Shown here: piece after piece, positions 15,901-30,900 of the stretch
Layout: the number at the start of each line of letters is the position of its first letter
Numbering within the stretch: the first letter of the stretch is position 1
Origin: Epiperipatus broadwayi
Lineage: Eukaryota > Onychophora > Udeonychophora > Euonychophora > Peripatidae
Reading direction: 5' to 3'
Length of the DNA: 64,000 nt
Assembly (NCBI GenBank): GCA_028023455.1
Contig: JAQFVV010012404.1
Location: forward strand, 15,673,000 to 15,736,999
Translations under genes and position numbers: made by a program
The notes under the pieces: generated by a model
The model's input: only the letters and a program-made list of their open reading frames with translations
The model's database searches: none
What the model was told of the DNA's origin: nothing

Positions 15901-18900
15901 GTGTACTATCAGTTCCACATATAGGTATAGTATTCATTGATCAAGTAAAGATTGCTGCTCATTCTTTTAAACCTGCTGTCATTAAGGTTGCTTGCCTCGA
16001 AAGCAATCACAAAAAATGGAAAGTTAGAAAGCTGGGCACATAATCAATTCTGTCAATGTGATAAACATTAGAATCAATAGCATTCCCCTTAACAAACACT
16101 GATGGTTCCAACTGATTAATATATGCAGAGCTTCATTGCATTGCGCTTACAATTATCACATATGCAAACATATAAATTCACTAAAATTTATGACCAGTGT
16201 AATTATCTTTATATGTCGGCAGAAAAGTTGATATATTTTTCTAGCTCTCTCACAGATATATTTTGACAAATCTGTATCAAAAGCCTGGCTTAGCAGATTA
16301 ATGAATTTATTTTAAGCTTATTTTGTCTTATCATAATTATTATTTACTTATTTACATATTATAGAAGTATATTGTAAATAAAGTTTGATATTGAAATTTG
16401 TAATTTGTGTGTAGCCACTAACCAAGCACCCTTGGAAAAATTGGAAAATATTATATGTAAATAAATATTAAATTATGTTAATTAGTGCAACTAATTAGTT
16501 GCAAACAAGCATGTGAGTTGAAATGAATTGGCAAGATGACAAGTTAAAGCCATATTAGCTTCTTAAAATGCTTTGAAATTGAAGATCGTCAGTTAAGAAA
16601 ATGACAAATTTGAAGTGAAATAACATGTCTGTTAATTGTCTTTAATATAAAATAACTATGAGTTAACGGACACTATAATGTATATGAGTTAAAGAAACTC
16701 TAGTCAAGGGACTATATTATTTATTTGTAGTGTGTGAGAATAAATTAAATTATTCCAGCACATAACTTTGTTATGAATTTCTATCCCAAAATAGAGGGAT
16801 ATTTATTACATTTCTATTATTGTTTTATTATTAGCACTTACATTATTATTATATACACACCTCAGCACAGATAAATAAACTTACTGAGTTTTAAAAGTTT
16901 GTTTTGTGTTGATTATTTTAAATTGATGCTTGCTTGGCTGGGGTTATTTAAAAAATCCAGAGTACACAGCAATAGTAAAACAAAAAAGTAAACAATGGCT
17001 ACTAGAGGAAAGATGCATTGGATCCAAAAGATCCAGGTCCATTGCTCTCAGATCCAAAACTTCCTCATTAATGAAAACCATAAATTAAAAATTAGGATGG
17101 TGATATAAGTATATAATAAGGTCAATCATTTACCATATACTGGTAAGATGGTAGTATTGGAAAAAATAGAAAAAACTAAAATCTAGGCACTGAGTGTTAA
17201 AAACCAAATCCTGTAAAACTAATTGGCAGAATAAAAGATATGACAATTTGGGACTGTCATTCCACTGTTACTGAAAGCCATTTATACCTCTATGGATATT
17301 AATGAATATGATAATATAAACACATTAATATAAAATATATGTAGACTTGAAAAGTAACATTAAATATATTGTAACAATGTGTATATACATATACATTGCA
17401 TAAGTGTGTGTACAAATACAAATTACAAGATTCATTTTTTTAAAAAATAAAATAGAAAAATAAAATCATATTTTAATATTTAATTGATTGGAAAAAAAAG
17501 AGTTCAAATAAAAAGTACAAATATTGAGAAATAAATGAAAATATTAATTATTACTTGTCTTTCTTTTCTTTTCTATATTTTTATATAATTCTTTCAAAAG
17601 TACTTTTGATTAAACGTACTTTTAATTAAAGGTTTATAATTAATTGAAACAAATTTTGTATAGTTTGTAATCAGGTTCTGGAAATCAAGATTCCAGACTG
17701 ATTAAATAAACAATATATAAGTAATTTCGATGTAATTAAAATTGAAAAATAAGGGAATAGAAAAATGTGATTAATTAAAAAAAATAAAGATCAAATAAAT
17801 TGATAATGTGAGTTACAAATCAAGCTGTGGGCGGAGTCGGAGGGTATATATACTAAAATTGCCTTTTGTTCAAAAACTATTGACCAAGATTAATATCCAG
17901 ACATATAGGAATATATAGAAAAACATAAGAAGAGAGAAAAAAAGAAAGAACAGCAGCAGAAAATGCAGAAAGCAAAGAAGCAAAAGAAAAAACCTAGTGA
18001 AGTAACCAAAGAACTTGTAAGACAGCTAAGCGATTGAATCCATCAGGATGAAACAATATTTATTCAGTCGTGTTGGTAGAAAAATGGGTGGCTAGAACCA
18101 AAAGCTGAGTATTCGTTCTTTTCCACCGCCTATCTCCTGAGTACATTAGCCAGATGCAGTAATATATATCTCCGACTTGCCTTTTGCTCATCTTTATACC
18201 CGCCATGAACTGAATTTATGAAATCAAACCTAGCCATGGAACACTAAACCAGTAGGAAGTGTCCAACTACCAAAAGAAGCCCATTATGACTCTGACAGGA
18301 TCAGAAGACAGGGGTGATCATTCAAATGCTGTATTAAAACCCAGACACTACACAAAAATTATAGGTAAATATGTTTAGACATCTTGATAAAACTTTTAAA
18401 ATTTTATTTCAAGAGTGAACTTTTAAAATTTATTTCTAGCTAAAACTGTTTAAATATCATTTTTCTACTTATTAATTTTTTTAAATATATGTAAATAACT
18501 ATGTGATTGTCTTAGAATAATGTAATCGGAATAAGTATTCTTTTTTTTTTTATTTAAATGTTTTAAATATTCTTTACATTATATATTTTTTTAATAATAA
18601 AAAATATGTGTAAATTATTAGTGTGGTTTTCATTTCTCTCTCTCTTTATCTGAGGAAATAAATGGTCATATCTAGATATTCTGTGATGCCGATCTCATGT
18701 TTAATAGCTAGTCATGGATCAAGTGCTTGAAGCGTGTTAATGTCATCTCATGGGTTCCAGTCAAACAGTTGGATGGCACAATAGGATTTAAATCCATTAT
18801 AACTATCCCCATGAGATGTGGCATATTCCTTACAGCTAGAGAGAGTTACTTCAGTCTGGAAAAGTGACAGTTGTTTTAATATCTTTATTAAATCTCGGTC

Positions 18901-21900
18901 TGACCAGTATTATGATTAATATGTAAGTATTGATCATATTTTATTCCTCTGCTTGAATAACGGGGTCTTGAAAATCATATTAAAGATTAATGTGATTTAA
19001 TAAAATAAAATAATAAGTAATAAGTATTTGAACATAGAATAATTAGTAAAGGAAAGTACTTTTGAATCCCATTGCAATATTGATATTATAAGTTTTAAAA
19101 AGTAAAACTGCACAGAAAATGACATAAAATTAGATACATACAAAGTATAGTAAAAATTACTTAAATGATTGGTAAAAACAAAATATTATAGTAAGAAGTA
19201 TGAATAAAACCCAAGGACAGAGAAAATATAGCCTGAAAATATGAATAGAAAATATCACTTAATAAAGATAATAAAACAAATAACAAAGAATATATGTTAA
19301 AAACTGTAAACATGTATGTTATTTATCTAATCACACTCTCTTAGAACATTAGTTGCTATCATCAATATTTTACTTACCCTTCAAAATGGAAAGAAGAAAT
19401 AGTAAAAAAAAAATTAAACATTTTTATAAAAAGAAAAACATTAAGTAAACCTACCACAGCCTTAGCTTCAAACATTAACTGCTTCACTAAAATATCATAG
19501 TCATCAGCTGGAGTTGAAGGCATGTCTTTTCTTCCTTTCTGAAAAACAACAATAATAATAGTCAAATCAACTATATATTAGCTAATTCATAAAGTATGCA
19601 AATAATTTTAGATCAACCTTACCAGAACATTTCCAAATTCAGTCGATAGATTCTTCCATTCAAGATCTAACTTATCAGTCAAATCTTTTGTTCTTTCTTT
19701 TTCCAATTGTCTTGCCAACTATAACAAATCCAATTTTATAAAGTCATTAGTGTAAAAAAACTACAATAATAATTACTATTAATAATAATAATAATAATGG
19801 CAATGCTTGTAAAAACATAACATGACTATGTTTTTTTAAAAAAATTACAAACCTTCTCTTGTTTTGATCTTGCAATGAGTTCTTCCATAAAATCTTTATG
19901 AGATTTTCTTGTATTTTCTTCACCATCAGCTTCATCCTTATTTTCATTCAAAGGGCCACCACCAAAATGACCAGAAGCTACAATATCAGCTGCAAAAATA
20001 ATTTATACTATAAAATATAAATTAAAAACAAATCTATACATATTTCATCTTTATTAAACAACAATTTATAAATTTGATGAACCAAATATTTTTTACTTAG
20101 TCAGAAACACATAGAAGATATCTTATTTCTTAAATGAATTACATATTTTTATTAACTATAGACACTCTGTTTTCATATTTTCATTTAAGTCACATCTATT
20201 ATATTGTATTATCACACCTGGAAAAGTAGAAAACTAGCAAATGGTTTCTGGATCAATTTGCATTTGGTAAAATAAAAAAATCTGTTTTGCTCAACTGAAT
20301 GCATGAATGTCATGATCTTCAAAAAACTACCTATATTATTTTTGTTATAAATTAAAATATCTTACTTGCTTTAGTAGCTATAAAAATAACACTAATGTCC
20401 TTTAAAAAAATAACACATTTTATTTGTTATTTATATTTTTGAAGTAAAGAATACATATATCAATTGGAAAACTTTATAATATAGCTTTATTTGACATGTG
20501 AGTCATAGTGTCAAAATCATTAACCCTTTTTTTCTGTTATGTTATTAATTCCAATAGGTCTAATTTTGCTGACTATAATTTTTCAGTTTTATTTATAGAT
20601 AAATCTTATTCTGATGAAGACACAAAACAAGTGATAAATTCACAGCTATGATTTTATAAGTATATGATGTCTCCATTTTTTTATTTATCAGTAATGTCAT
20701 TCTCAAATTTATACATCACTAGATCTATATGCTGCCAATTGGAATAACTGCAAAAGCAAATTAAATTTTCACATCACTTCATCAAATGCCAAATTATTAA
20801 CTTCTCAGTTATTCTAGGATTCTAAACCCATGCCCAATAAAGAAAACTTAATGGTACAACACTACACGTTTTAAATATACATTATAGCTTGATGATATAA
20901 AGAATTTAAAGTCACAAATTAGCAAATCAAGTCATTACTTAAATAAATAATGTGTTAAAAACACATTATATAAGATTGGGACAATCTCAAATCCTATTTT
21001 ATTAAGTTACCTCACAATCTGCATGTCATTACTAACAATATATTTTAAAATATAAATTTCTAATTAATTCTGAACATACAGAGAACAAAATGGAATTTTC
21101 TTTTCTTAATTTTTATTCTAAAAAAATAATTAAAAAAAAAATAAAAAAATTCCACCTCATTATTATTATCTGCTTTAAAGCTAAGCCTTTATTTGAATAA
21201 ATGTATCATATCTATCTATTTATTAATATTATTTTCTTCCAATCTATATCTTGAGTCTGAAAAACAACTATCACTATAATGATTTCACACTGATCAATGA
21301 ACTTATTTTAAGACTTACAAAATTTTGTTTCTCTTCTCTCTATACTCTTACATTTAGAATATTCTTTGCATCTTCAATTACTTTCAATTATTCATTTAAG
21401 TAATAACAGAATGAATAAAGATATATTGTAAGAGAAAAATATTACCTCATTTATAACTTGTAACAAAATTTAAACATTATGATATTTGACTAAGATTTCC
21501 AAATTCCTATTACCATATAATTTTTCTAAAATGGAATTATAATTAAAAACAAAATATCAATCATTCAATTCATATTATTGTTTAAAGAATTAATGTCTTA
21601 ACCAAAAATATTCACCTGCTATCTTTTCAGTAATATTATCATCATCATCATCTGAATCAGCTCTTTTATATGCAAGCTTATCAATATCAGCCAGAGACTG
21701 ACCATAAGGAAGAAATTCATCTTCATCATTCAAATTAAATCTTTTTGCACTTTTATCATATAATCTCTGTAATAAAATAAAATAAAAAAAGATTTTAAAA
21801 AGACATCTAATATTTTTTTAAAAAATGATATATTTCTAATTTAGCACAAAGTTTTTAAAAAGCAATGTTCTTACAGAAATGATAGTCCTATATAAAAATA

Positions 21901-24900
21901 AAGTACAATGTAACCTGTCTACAGATTACTAATATCATAAAATACTTAACTATTGGTTTTGTATTCATCTTGTTATTTAGTAATAACTGATTACATTCAA
22001 AATAAATAAATTATAATATATATTAGCTAAAATTAAATAATATGCTAGGATTGCAACAGCAATAGATACTTTAATAATTTGAATGTGTGCTGAGAAATGT
22101 ACTATTTATATTTATTAATTTTTTTATTTTATCTGCAAGAATAAATCTTTTTTATTATATATAAATATAAAAGTGTCATATTTTATACATCTTTATATTA
22201 AATGTAATCACTTTAAAATACAATATTAATATAATGTTCATATAAAGTTGTCATAATATCACAGAATGTTATGGATTCCATGAACCAATTTATTATCCTA
22301 TTGTCATATAATAAAGAAGATTATCAATAACTTTATGAAATTCGATAACAATTCACTTTCATTCAAACTACTTATATTACCATTCATTTTGAGAACTACT
22401 ACATTTTATCTATTAGTTCCTTTATCAGGGTCATTATTTTACCTGTTGATGAACTGGGAATTAAAAGCTGGAAGATTATTATTGTTATTATCATTTTATC
22501 AGCCAGTGACAAAATGAAATAATCTTCAGCAACTTTTTCTTGATTGATTAACAATTTGAAAAAATGAATCAAGTTATGGTGCTTTTTTAAGGAAGAAAGT
22601 CTGTCTTAGACAATTAAATGCAATAAGGACTCCAATATGTTGCTATTGCATTGAACAAATTAAAAAGTAGAATATTTTATCATAGGATTATAATAAAAAT
22701 AGTTATATACTATTATTTCCAACAATTTATTATTTGGAAGTAATTTAAGATTCTAACAAATATAAATGGTAAATTATAAAACCCATCAATATGACAATAA
22801 AGCTTTAATAGGTTTTTAAATGTAGATGATAACAATAAACCCTTAAGTTATCAACAATCTCAATCTGTGGTTGTTAAAGGAGGTTGCCTTGAGTACAGGT
22901 TGAGATTATTGATAGCTTAAGAGTTGTTTGTTATCATCAATTAGTATGTTTTTCAACTTGCTGAATATGATGCCATTAAATCTACTATTGTAAAGATATA
23001 TCTTGGATTGTACTGAGAATAATAATAACAGATTTCTTAAAAAAATATTTTGTAATGAATTTGAAATATTTTTTATGAAGAAAGATTTCATTTACATTAT
23101 AAAGACTATCCCAAAAAAACTAGAGGTGAATTATAGAATACCTTCATTAGGAAATTATGGCTGAGGTAAAATATAATGAAGAATTACAATTAGCTAAGAT
23201 ATTGAGGACTTTTAAAAAATAACATTTACTATAAGTTAAAAGGCGACTAAAGAACAAGCATTTGATTTATGGTATACACATATCTTCACTTTGTCATTTT
23301 ATATAGTTTATAAATCGCCAAATAAAGAGAACTATTCAAGATCATATATGTGTAATAAAAATATATTACTTTTCTATTGAATAAATATAGACTAAATGAA
23401 TCATTTATTTATTAAAATTATAAAAAAATACTTTGTTAAATTATCATGACATCAATGCTTTATTAAAATTAAAAGAAAGAAATCACATGTTCAAAAACCA
23501 GATTTTAAAAATGTAGAATGCATTGTTTATGTTACTATAGAGACAGAAATGATTCAGTTCATTTTCTGTAAATCTAATATTTCCATTACTATATGCTTTC
23601 ATGTTTGTTATCACTCTGTCCTTCACATCTAACATCTTTATATATCCGTTGCATACTTATTTAAGATTGTCTAATAATTCACTAGAGCTACATTCTATTC
23701 CCTCATCATCTACTAATATTATTTCTCTTTCCCCTACATTACTTCCTTTAATGTATTTTCAAAATTTTTTACTCCCATCGCTTCCACTTTTATTAATATT
23801 CTCCAACAATTTACAATTCAATTTCATTCTCTCTATATAATTATCTATTTTAGCCAACTTCTTTTTTAAAAAAATACTTTTCCCATTTAACATTAACATC
23901 TTTTTCACTTTCTTTATTCTTAATAGCACGCTTATATTCTCTGCACGCTTTTTTCCTCTCTTTTACACTTTTACTATTACTTTTATTATTCTGAATATTC
24001 TCACCTAAAATCCTATTTGCCACTTTTTCTACTTCACCACACCAGTACTTATATTCATTCCCAACCAACTCTTCCATGGTTTCTTCACCTTTAATTTGTA
24101 TTCTTCTAACTTATTCTTATCATTCATTCTCTATCCATATTTTTTATTATCCTTTCTACTTTTATTACTATTTTCCATCACATTACTAACCATTTCTATT
24201 ATAAAGAAATTATGATCACTATTACATACTCTCTCTTCATTATCAGATACTAACTTTCTGTACTTTATTCATTCCCTCCTTCTCTACTAACACATAATCT
24301 ATTGTGTAAAAAATATTATTTCTAGAGCATGTAGATCCTCATACATATTTGGCAAATTTCCAAAGCTCAAATTCACTCTAACAAAAAATTCTTCAAAAGG
24401 TGTCCATTCTTGTTATCTACATCATCAATTTCTTCAAAATACCCATTCCTATCCCCTATAACCATTATTCTCTTCTCCTTTTCTTTAAAATTTTGTATAT
24501 CCTTAAATAGGCATTCATATATACTACTGTTCCACTCCATTATAGTTTGATTATCTCTAGTAGCTATATATACTACAACCACCATCCACTTGTCTTCCTA
24601 ACTTTATCTCAAACCACAAATGTTCTTGATGTTTAACAATATTTAAATATTTTTTTGAGGTAACTTCTATACCACCACCTTTTTTTTTCTTTTTCTTTTC
24701 TATTTATATTCTGCCATACCAAGTCTTCCAGTAAAGGTTCTTCTTCTCTTAGATGGGTTTCCACTACTGCTAATATTTCAAGCTCTTCATTCTTAACTTA
24801 TTTAATACCAGCCACTTTCAAATATCCAATTTCAACAATTTCTTCTTTCCTAACTACTCTTTTATAAATTCTTTTGACTCTTTCTTCTCCATTACATTTA

Positions 24901-27900
24901 TAAATAACTTGCTTATGTTTAATTCTACAGACCAATTCCCTCTCCACATCTACATTTATATCTTTAGATCAGCTAGCCTTTGGTTATTTGTTACATCCCA
25001 CCCATTCTTTTTCTTTCAGATAATGCTGCCACTTAAAAGCCACTCCCTTTTATAAGTTTCCCGGACCATATTCTTTATAAATCAAACTCCCTAAAACTTC
25101 AGTTCCTTGTTTTTCTAAGTGCAAACAATCTTTACTATATAACTCCCTCTTTTCAATAAAAATATCCCACACATCCACAAATATAACATCATTTCTCTCA
25201 CACAACTCTCATTTATAGAACATGCCCTATTCAACATATACCTCTTGTCAAATCTTGGTAATGATCCAACTATTCCTACTCTTCTTTTAATCTTATTCAA
25301 ATTCCTAATCAATTTTATGTACTCATCCATTACCCTCTCTGATGGCTCTGACAAATTATTAATCCTTACCATAACATATACATCTCCACTTCCTAGCTTC
25401 TTTACGTTATCTATAACATCCTTAATTCTAGCTCCACGCAAACATATTTTTACATACCTGTTTCTATTTTCCCTTTTAATTATATCTACACATTCTCTAA
25501 TTAGTGAATGTCCTATCTATTATGTCTCATAGTCTATTTTACCTACTTCATCCGTAACATTCTCTACCACCTTCTGGGCTTCCTTATCTACTTCTTTCTT
25601 ATCATTCCTACTTAATGTGATGTGATGTATTGTGACCTCTCCTTAAACAGAGTCAGGGATCTCTCAGCAACTAGCCCAAAGAAACCTGTTAGCCACTTTA
25701 CCTCCCCCTTCCTTTCCCCATCTTAAGCTTTCCCATAATCTACTCCATCTCATTACCACAACATAATCTTTGTCAACTCTATGACCTTTATATCTAAATA
25801 CCCCTTATCTTTTCCCAAACCCAGCACAAAAATGACTAACCCACTTTCTGTATAATCACTTTGTTCATATTTATTCTTCCATAACTTCATTATTTGTACC
25901 CTTTCTGCTTTCAAGCATTTACATTCAACAACCTAATATTTTCTATGCCTTCCTTACACAATTTGCAGACACCCATATTTTTCCATTTACATGTATATTC
26001 TCTTGTTGCTAAAGATCCCATTCAAGCCTTAAACAATAAACTACTTTCCTTATTATTATCATAAATTAACTCGCACCCAATGTTCCATTTACTTCTATAT
26101 ATATTTAAACTCTTTTCACTCTCTATATTAGTTCTCCATCTCTCCAACTCCCTATTCTTTATTAATGCATCTATTCTTTTATCCCATTCCTTACCACTAT
26201 AACAATCAACAATCCCCCTATCACAATCATCCCACCTTTTATACAAGTATACTGATATAAATTCTTTATCCAAATCTTTTTGCAAAATGCATTACCTTTC
26301 TCACCCATCTTGTTACCTGCACTTTATTCATAACCCAATTAAATACTATTTTGGTTATTCTTTTATTATCCATAAACTGCAACCTACCAAACAGTTTCAT
26401 TTTACTTTTTGCATCTCTCATATAAAAACTTGACCATCCCATTTCTCTTTGAATTGCCTCTTTTGCTGTCCTCACCTCGGCATCTGATGCATATCTTCCT
26501 ACTTCCCTTTCTACTTTCTCTAAGTAATCTAATACCCCTTTATTAACACATAACATAACATATGTCAAACCCTGCTACTGCAACTCCCATATAATTCTAA
26601 CTACATCATATTTATTATATGAAAACACTATTAATTTCTTTACCAAACACTTTCTTTTCTTTTGCTTCATTTACCAATTTTTTTCTCCCATTCATCCAAG
26701 CAATTTTCCTGATTACTTAAGATGATTCCTAAATAACTATATCTATCCACCACACTTAACTCTTATATCCCCCAATAAAAATTCTCATCTTCTCTTTCCC
26801 CAATATTAACCATCAATTATATTTGATTTTTTTTCACTAAATTTAACTCCCATCTCTTTACCCACCCTTGCACATGTCCTCAGCATAGCTTCCATATCTT
26901 CTCTTCTTTCTGCACATAAAAAGATATCCGCAAAAAAAAAGACCTGACAAAGTATATACTCCCTTGCCACCTATTAACAGTATCTCTATCTCTCTTTCTA
27001 GTCTTTCTACTGCTTTCTCCATTTCACTCAAATACAACAAAAACAAAATAGGTGACATAGGGTATCCTTGCCTTAGCCCATCCCATTTTTAACTTTAACT
27101 GATTCTATATCCCCTAATTGATAAGTATCATCTAGACTTGTGGTGTTGAATATTGACCATGTCTATTGAGTTGTGGTTGTCCATTACATAATATATTCTA
27201 AACATTTTTGATGACCAACAATAGGAAAGATTACAAAAAAACACACCCTAAGATATTGGAAAAATCAATTGGCAAAAGCTTTATTACAATTTGGATTATG
27301 TACCGCAAAAGATGTGACATTTTTAGAAGTGTGGTGATATGCTTGGAAAAAAAGTTTGGCATAACATTAAAAATTAAAATTTGACATATTAAAAAAATAA
27401 GAAGGTTCAAAATAAAATGTTGAAAGATAAATAAGTTTTATATAACATATTTGAAGACAAAGAGCAAATTTTATATAATATATTGAAAGTGAAATATTTT
27501 TCTCTACAACACGGAATTAATGGAGAATGATAAAAAAGAAAGAAATAGAATGAGTTCAGCACCTGAGGAGGTGTCAAGGAAGAAAGACAGATGAGATGAT
27601 ATTTAAAAACACAGAGGTAGTTAAAAGAAAAGAGAAACAATGGGAAGTGAATACACCAGAGTATCAGGGACAGTTATTACTTAGGAATATAATCAGTCTT
27701 ATAATGTAACAAATAAAAAACTCAGCACTCAATGGAACAAAAATTAGAACAAAATTAGTATTCAATAAAAGAATTTAAACAAAATTGGTGACAATTCAAA
27801 CAAAATTAGTACTAAATAAATAAAAATTGTAATAAAATCAGAATTCAATGAAAATATTGGAACAAAATCAATGTTCAATGGAAGAGAAATTAAAACAAAA

Positions 27901-30900
27901 TAAGATAGACATGATGCAAGAATTTAACAGATTAAGTAGAAAATGGAACGGAATTATAATAAGGTCAAAGTAGAGGTGACAAAAATAAAATAATAAAATA
28001 AATAAGCAAGAGTTCATAATACGGACAAAAAATGAAGCAAATAAAAAAAGTGTTATAAAAAAGCAAAAAGGTTCAGAAAATGTTAGAACATCAAGTAATA
28101 ATGCAGAATGAGGCCATGGTTCTCATTGAAAAAAAATTACAGAGACAGATCATTGAGTGAATAGAAATTATGAGTGAAAATTTGATGTTAAGTACATTAA
28201 CATTATGGAGATGGAAATAAAGAACATAATCTCAGAGTATGAAATAACACAATCATGTGCTGAGATAAGAAATACTGAGGAAAAAATGAAATCATTGAAA
28301 TTAAGTATTGCTCATCTGAGAGTGATGAAAATAAAAGATTTAATGATGAAGATATAGATTTTCCAGAAAAATAAAAGATAAGAAAAAATGATGAGGAATG
28401 ATGATCAAGCTAGTCAGATCATATCTAAAAGCATCCAAATCAAGGACTTCAAGGCAGATGTTGGAGAAAGCTCTCTAATGCATCTGGAAAGTTTAAAATA
28501 ACTATTCCAGTTCCACAACTTGAGAGAAGATGAAAAAATAGCAGTTGTCTGAAACCATCTTCATAGAGCAATTAATGTCTGGTGGCATGCTTTGGGATAA
28601 AGCTTCAGACTTGACATGCAATCCTGTGCAGCTTCTGATGCAAACATAGGCAAAATGGGATTTAGCACAGAATGTCACAGAAAAAAATTGTATAGAAGAT
28701 GCATAATCAATTTTCCTATAAGCAGATGTCTAAACTGAGGTGATAACTTTTATCTTATATGAAGATCAAATCATTAGAACTGTATGCCATAATATGTCAC
28801 TTATAGTTCAGTAAATCATGATTAAGCAATAACAAAAGTTTATTGAAAAATGGTCGAACTACTAACAGCAAATAAAATCCGAATAGATCCACTAAAAACT
28901 CATGCTACAGCAATAAAATACTCCCACCAGAAGGATCAAATATCAAAGATCTACACAAAAATAAAAACATAAAAAAGAGATGGACAGGAGACAATTTTAT
29001 ACATCCATAGATAATCAGTTTCCATAAAATCAAAATGGAAAAAAGCTATATCCTATGGCATGAATTTTCTTGCAATTCAATAGGCTATCATTAACAGCAT
29101 TTTTTTTTACCTAACCAAGAGGAAGCTGAGATAGATTGCTTATCTCAATTTTTATATTTAAGTAAATCAAAGCAATTTCCAATCACAAAAGGGATGTAGT
29201 GTTTATAAATTTGAATTAGATTTTATGATTAACATCAAATTTCTATATATTATAGGCACTGCATAGGTAAAAGTGTGTGTGTGTGTTAAAAATTAAGAGA
29301 TAGTTTATTTTTTAATTATTTTTAAAAGACATTCATCTAGATTCAATAAGTTTGTTTAAAAAATTATGTTATAGACAGAAAATCAAAAAATTTTCTTTAA
29401 CAAACAAAAAATATTGTTTTTAAACAAAGTTAAATTAATTATAACTAAATAGATAAGATTAATTAAGAAAATTTTGATATAAAATAGTTTATCACAATAT
29501 TAAGGTAAATTTCTTTGTTCACTGTTTTGAAAATAATTTAAAAATTTAATTAAAAATATTTTAGAGATTATGATAAATATGTTGTACTTTTATTCAATAT
29601 GTTTTTTTAATCTAAGGAATTTTGTATAAATGTGGGTTTAATTAAAAATAATTACTGGCTTGTCTTGATAAAAAAAAATTGTGTTTTGAAAAAAACTGTA
29701 AAATAGCCAGCTTCAAAAATAATTTACTTTCCTCCCTTTACTTGCTGTCGTCAATGATAGCCATTATCACTAACCAATTTCTTTCAAGAAATTGTTCAAC
29801 ATAAAAGAAGTAACCAATATGCACTGCAAAAACTACTAAAGAACTTTTTCCTTAGCACTGATCCCATTATCCTGATGTCCGGGTCTATTGACTAAACCAA
29901 TTCTAACCTCATACTAAGAAGCTAAATGTATCCTAAACTCAGAGTTACCAAAGACACACTTCTCAACAGGATACGTTAACTAAATTTAATATAAATTCTA
30001 CCGTAAAGTATGAAAACCCAAGCATCTGTAAAACTGTCAACAATATATTCCATTAGTGAATGACAAGAGTTCTTTATTATTTCAAAATTTAACATGTAAA
30101 TTCTAACTTCATACAGAAACAATTTTCTCTCAGCCATCAATGTAGTTAACATAACAATTTTACTTAGTTTATGAACAACAACAATTTAATAAACTTGAAA
30201 AAACTCTAGTTATCACAAGCCAATAATATTTATGTGTATTAGTTAATTTATATATGTAATAATGCAAATTTGTATACATTTTTAACAAACATTTTTTTTC
30301 AATATTAACTCATTGCATTATAATACTTATTTTGGGTCTAGTATAAAATTTAGCTGGGTTGGATAGCAGGGTATGGTTCCCATGACACCCAGAGCATCTC
30401 CAGCTTGTGAATAGGAGCTGCAAATAAGTGAATACAGAGTTGAATAATGTATACATGGAAAGTGAGATTGCAGATAAGAATCGAAAGAGATTAACTGAGA
30501 GTAATGACATATTAAAAAGATGAAAAGAATATCTTCGGTGTCTATTTAGTAGAAAAGATAACTTAATTAACTATAAACTTGAAAATGAAGAAGACATTGA
30601 AATAGATGATAAAGGTATGGACATATTGCCAGATGAAGTAAAAAAGTCAATTGCACAAATGAAGAATGGTAAGGCTGTTGGATTTGATGCAATACCTATA
30701 GCATTTTTGAAAAAAATGGGAGAATTTACTATGAAGGAAATAATTGGACTTTGCAACTTGATATATAACAGTAGACTTTGATCTGAAGATTTTTTTAAGA
30801 ACTATAATGATTCCAATTGCTAAAAAGAAGAAACTGTTAAATGTAAAAAATAGAGAACAATAAGTTTGTTATCTCAAGCTTTTAAAGTTTTATTGAGGAT

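Larger units (their letters stand above)
11301..16968 (+). mobile_element. Ty3/Gypsy LTR retrotransposon, degenerate
   Basis: A 5.7-kb element with two related LTRs (about 11301-11930 and 16373-16968) flanks a mutated gag-pol in the order gag zinc knuckles, protease, reverse transcriptase, RNase H, integrase. That order (integrase last) is the Ty3/Gypsy arrangement. The two LTRs differ by many substitutions and small indels, which points to an old insertion. No target duplication or primer-binding site could be recognised. It lies in NOP14 intron 6, antisense to the gene. Confidence 0.85.
27166..30454. other. intron 2, largely unassigned
   Basis: Apart from the tandem repeat and gag-like piece, this 3.3 kb shows no recognised element. 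A (GT)n run lies near 29275. The stretch 29720-29990 is less AT-rich but gave no recognisable protein. Confidence 0.4.

Noticed and set aside
18690-18830. tRNA-derived SINE (GGTTCCAGTC resembling a B box)
   Set aside because: Only one box is recognisable, there is no convincing A box, and no second copy is seen in the window.
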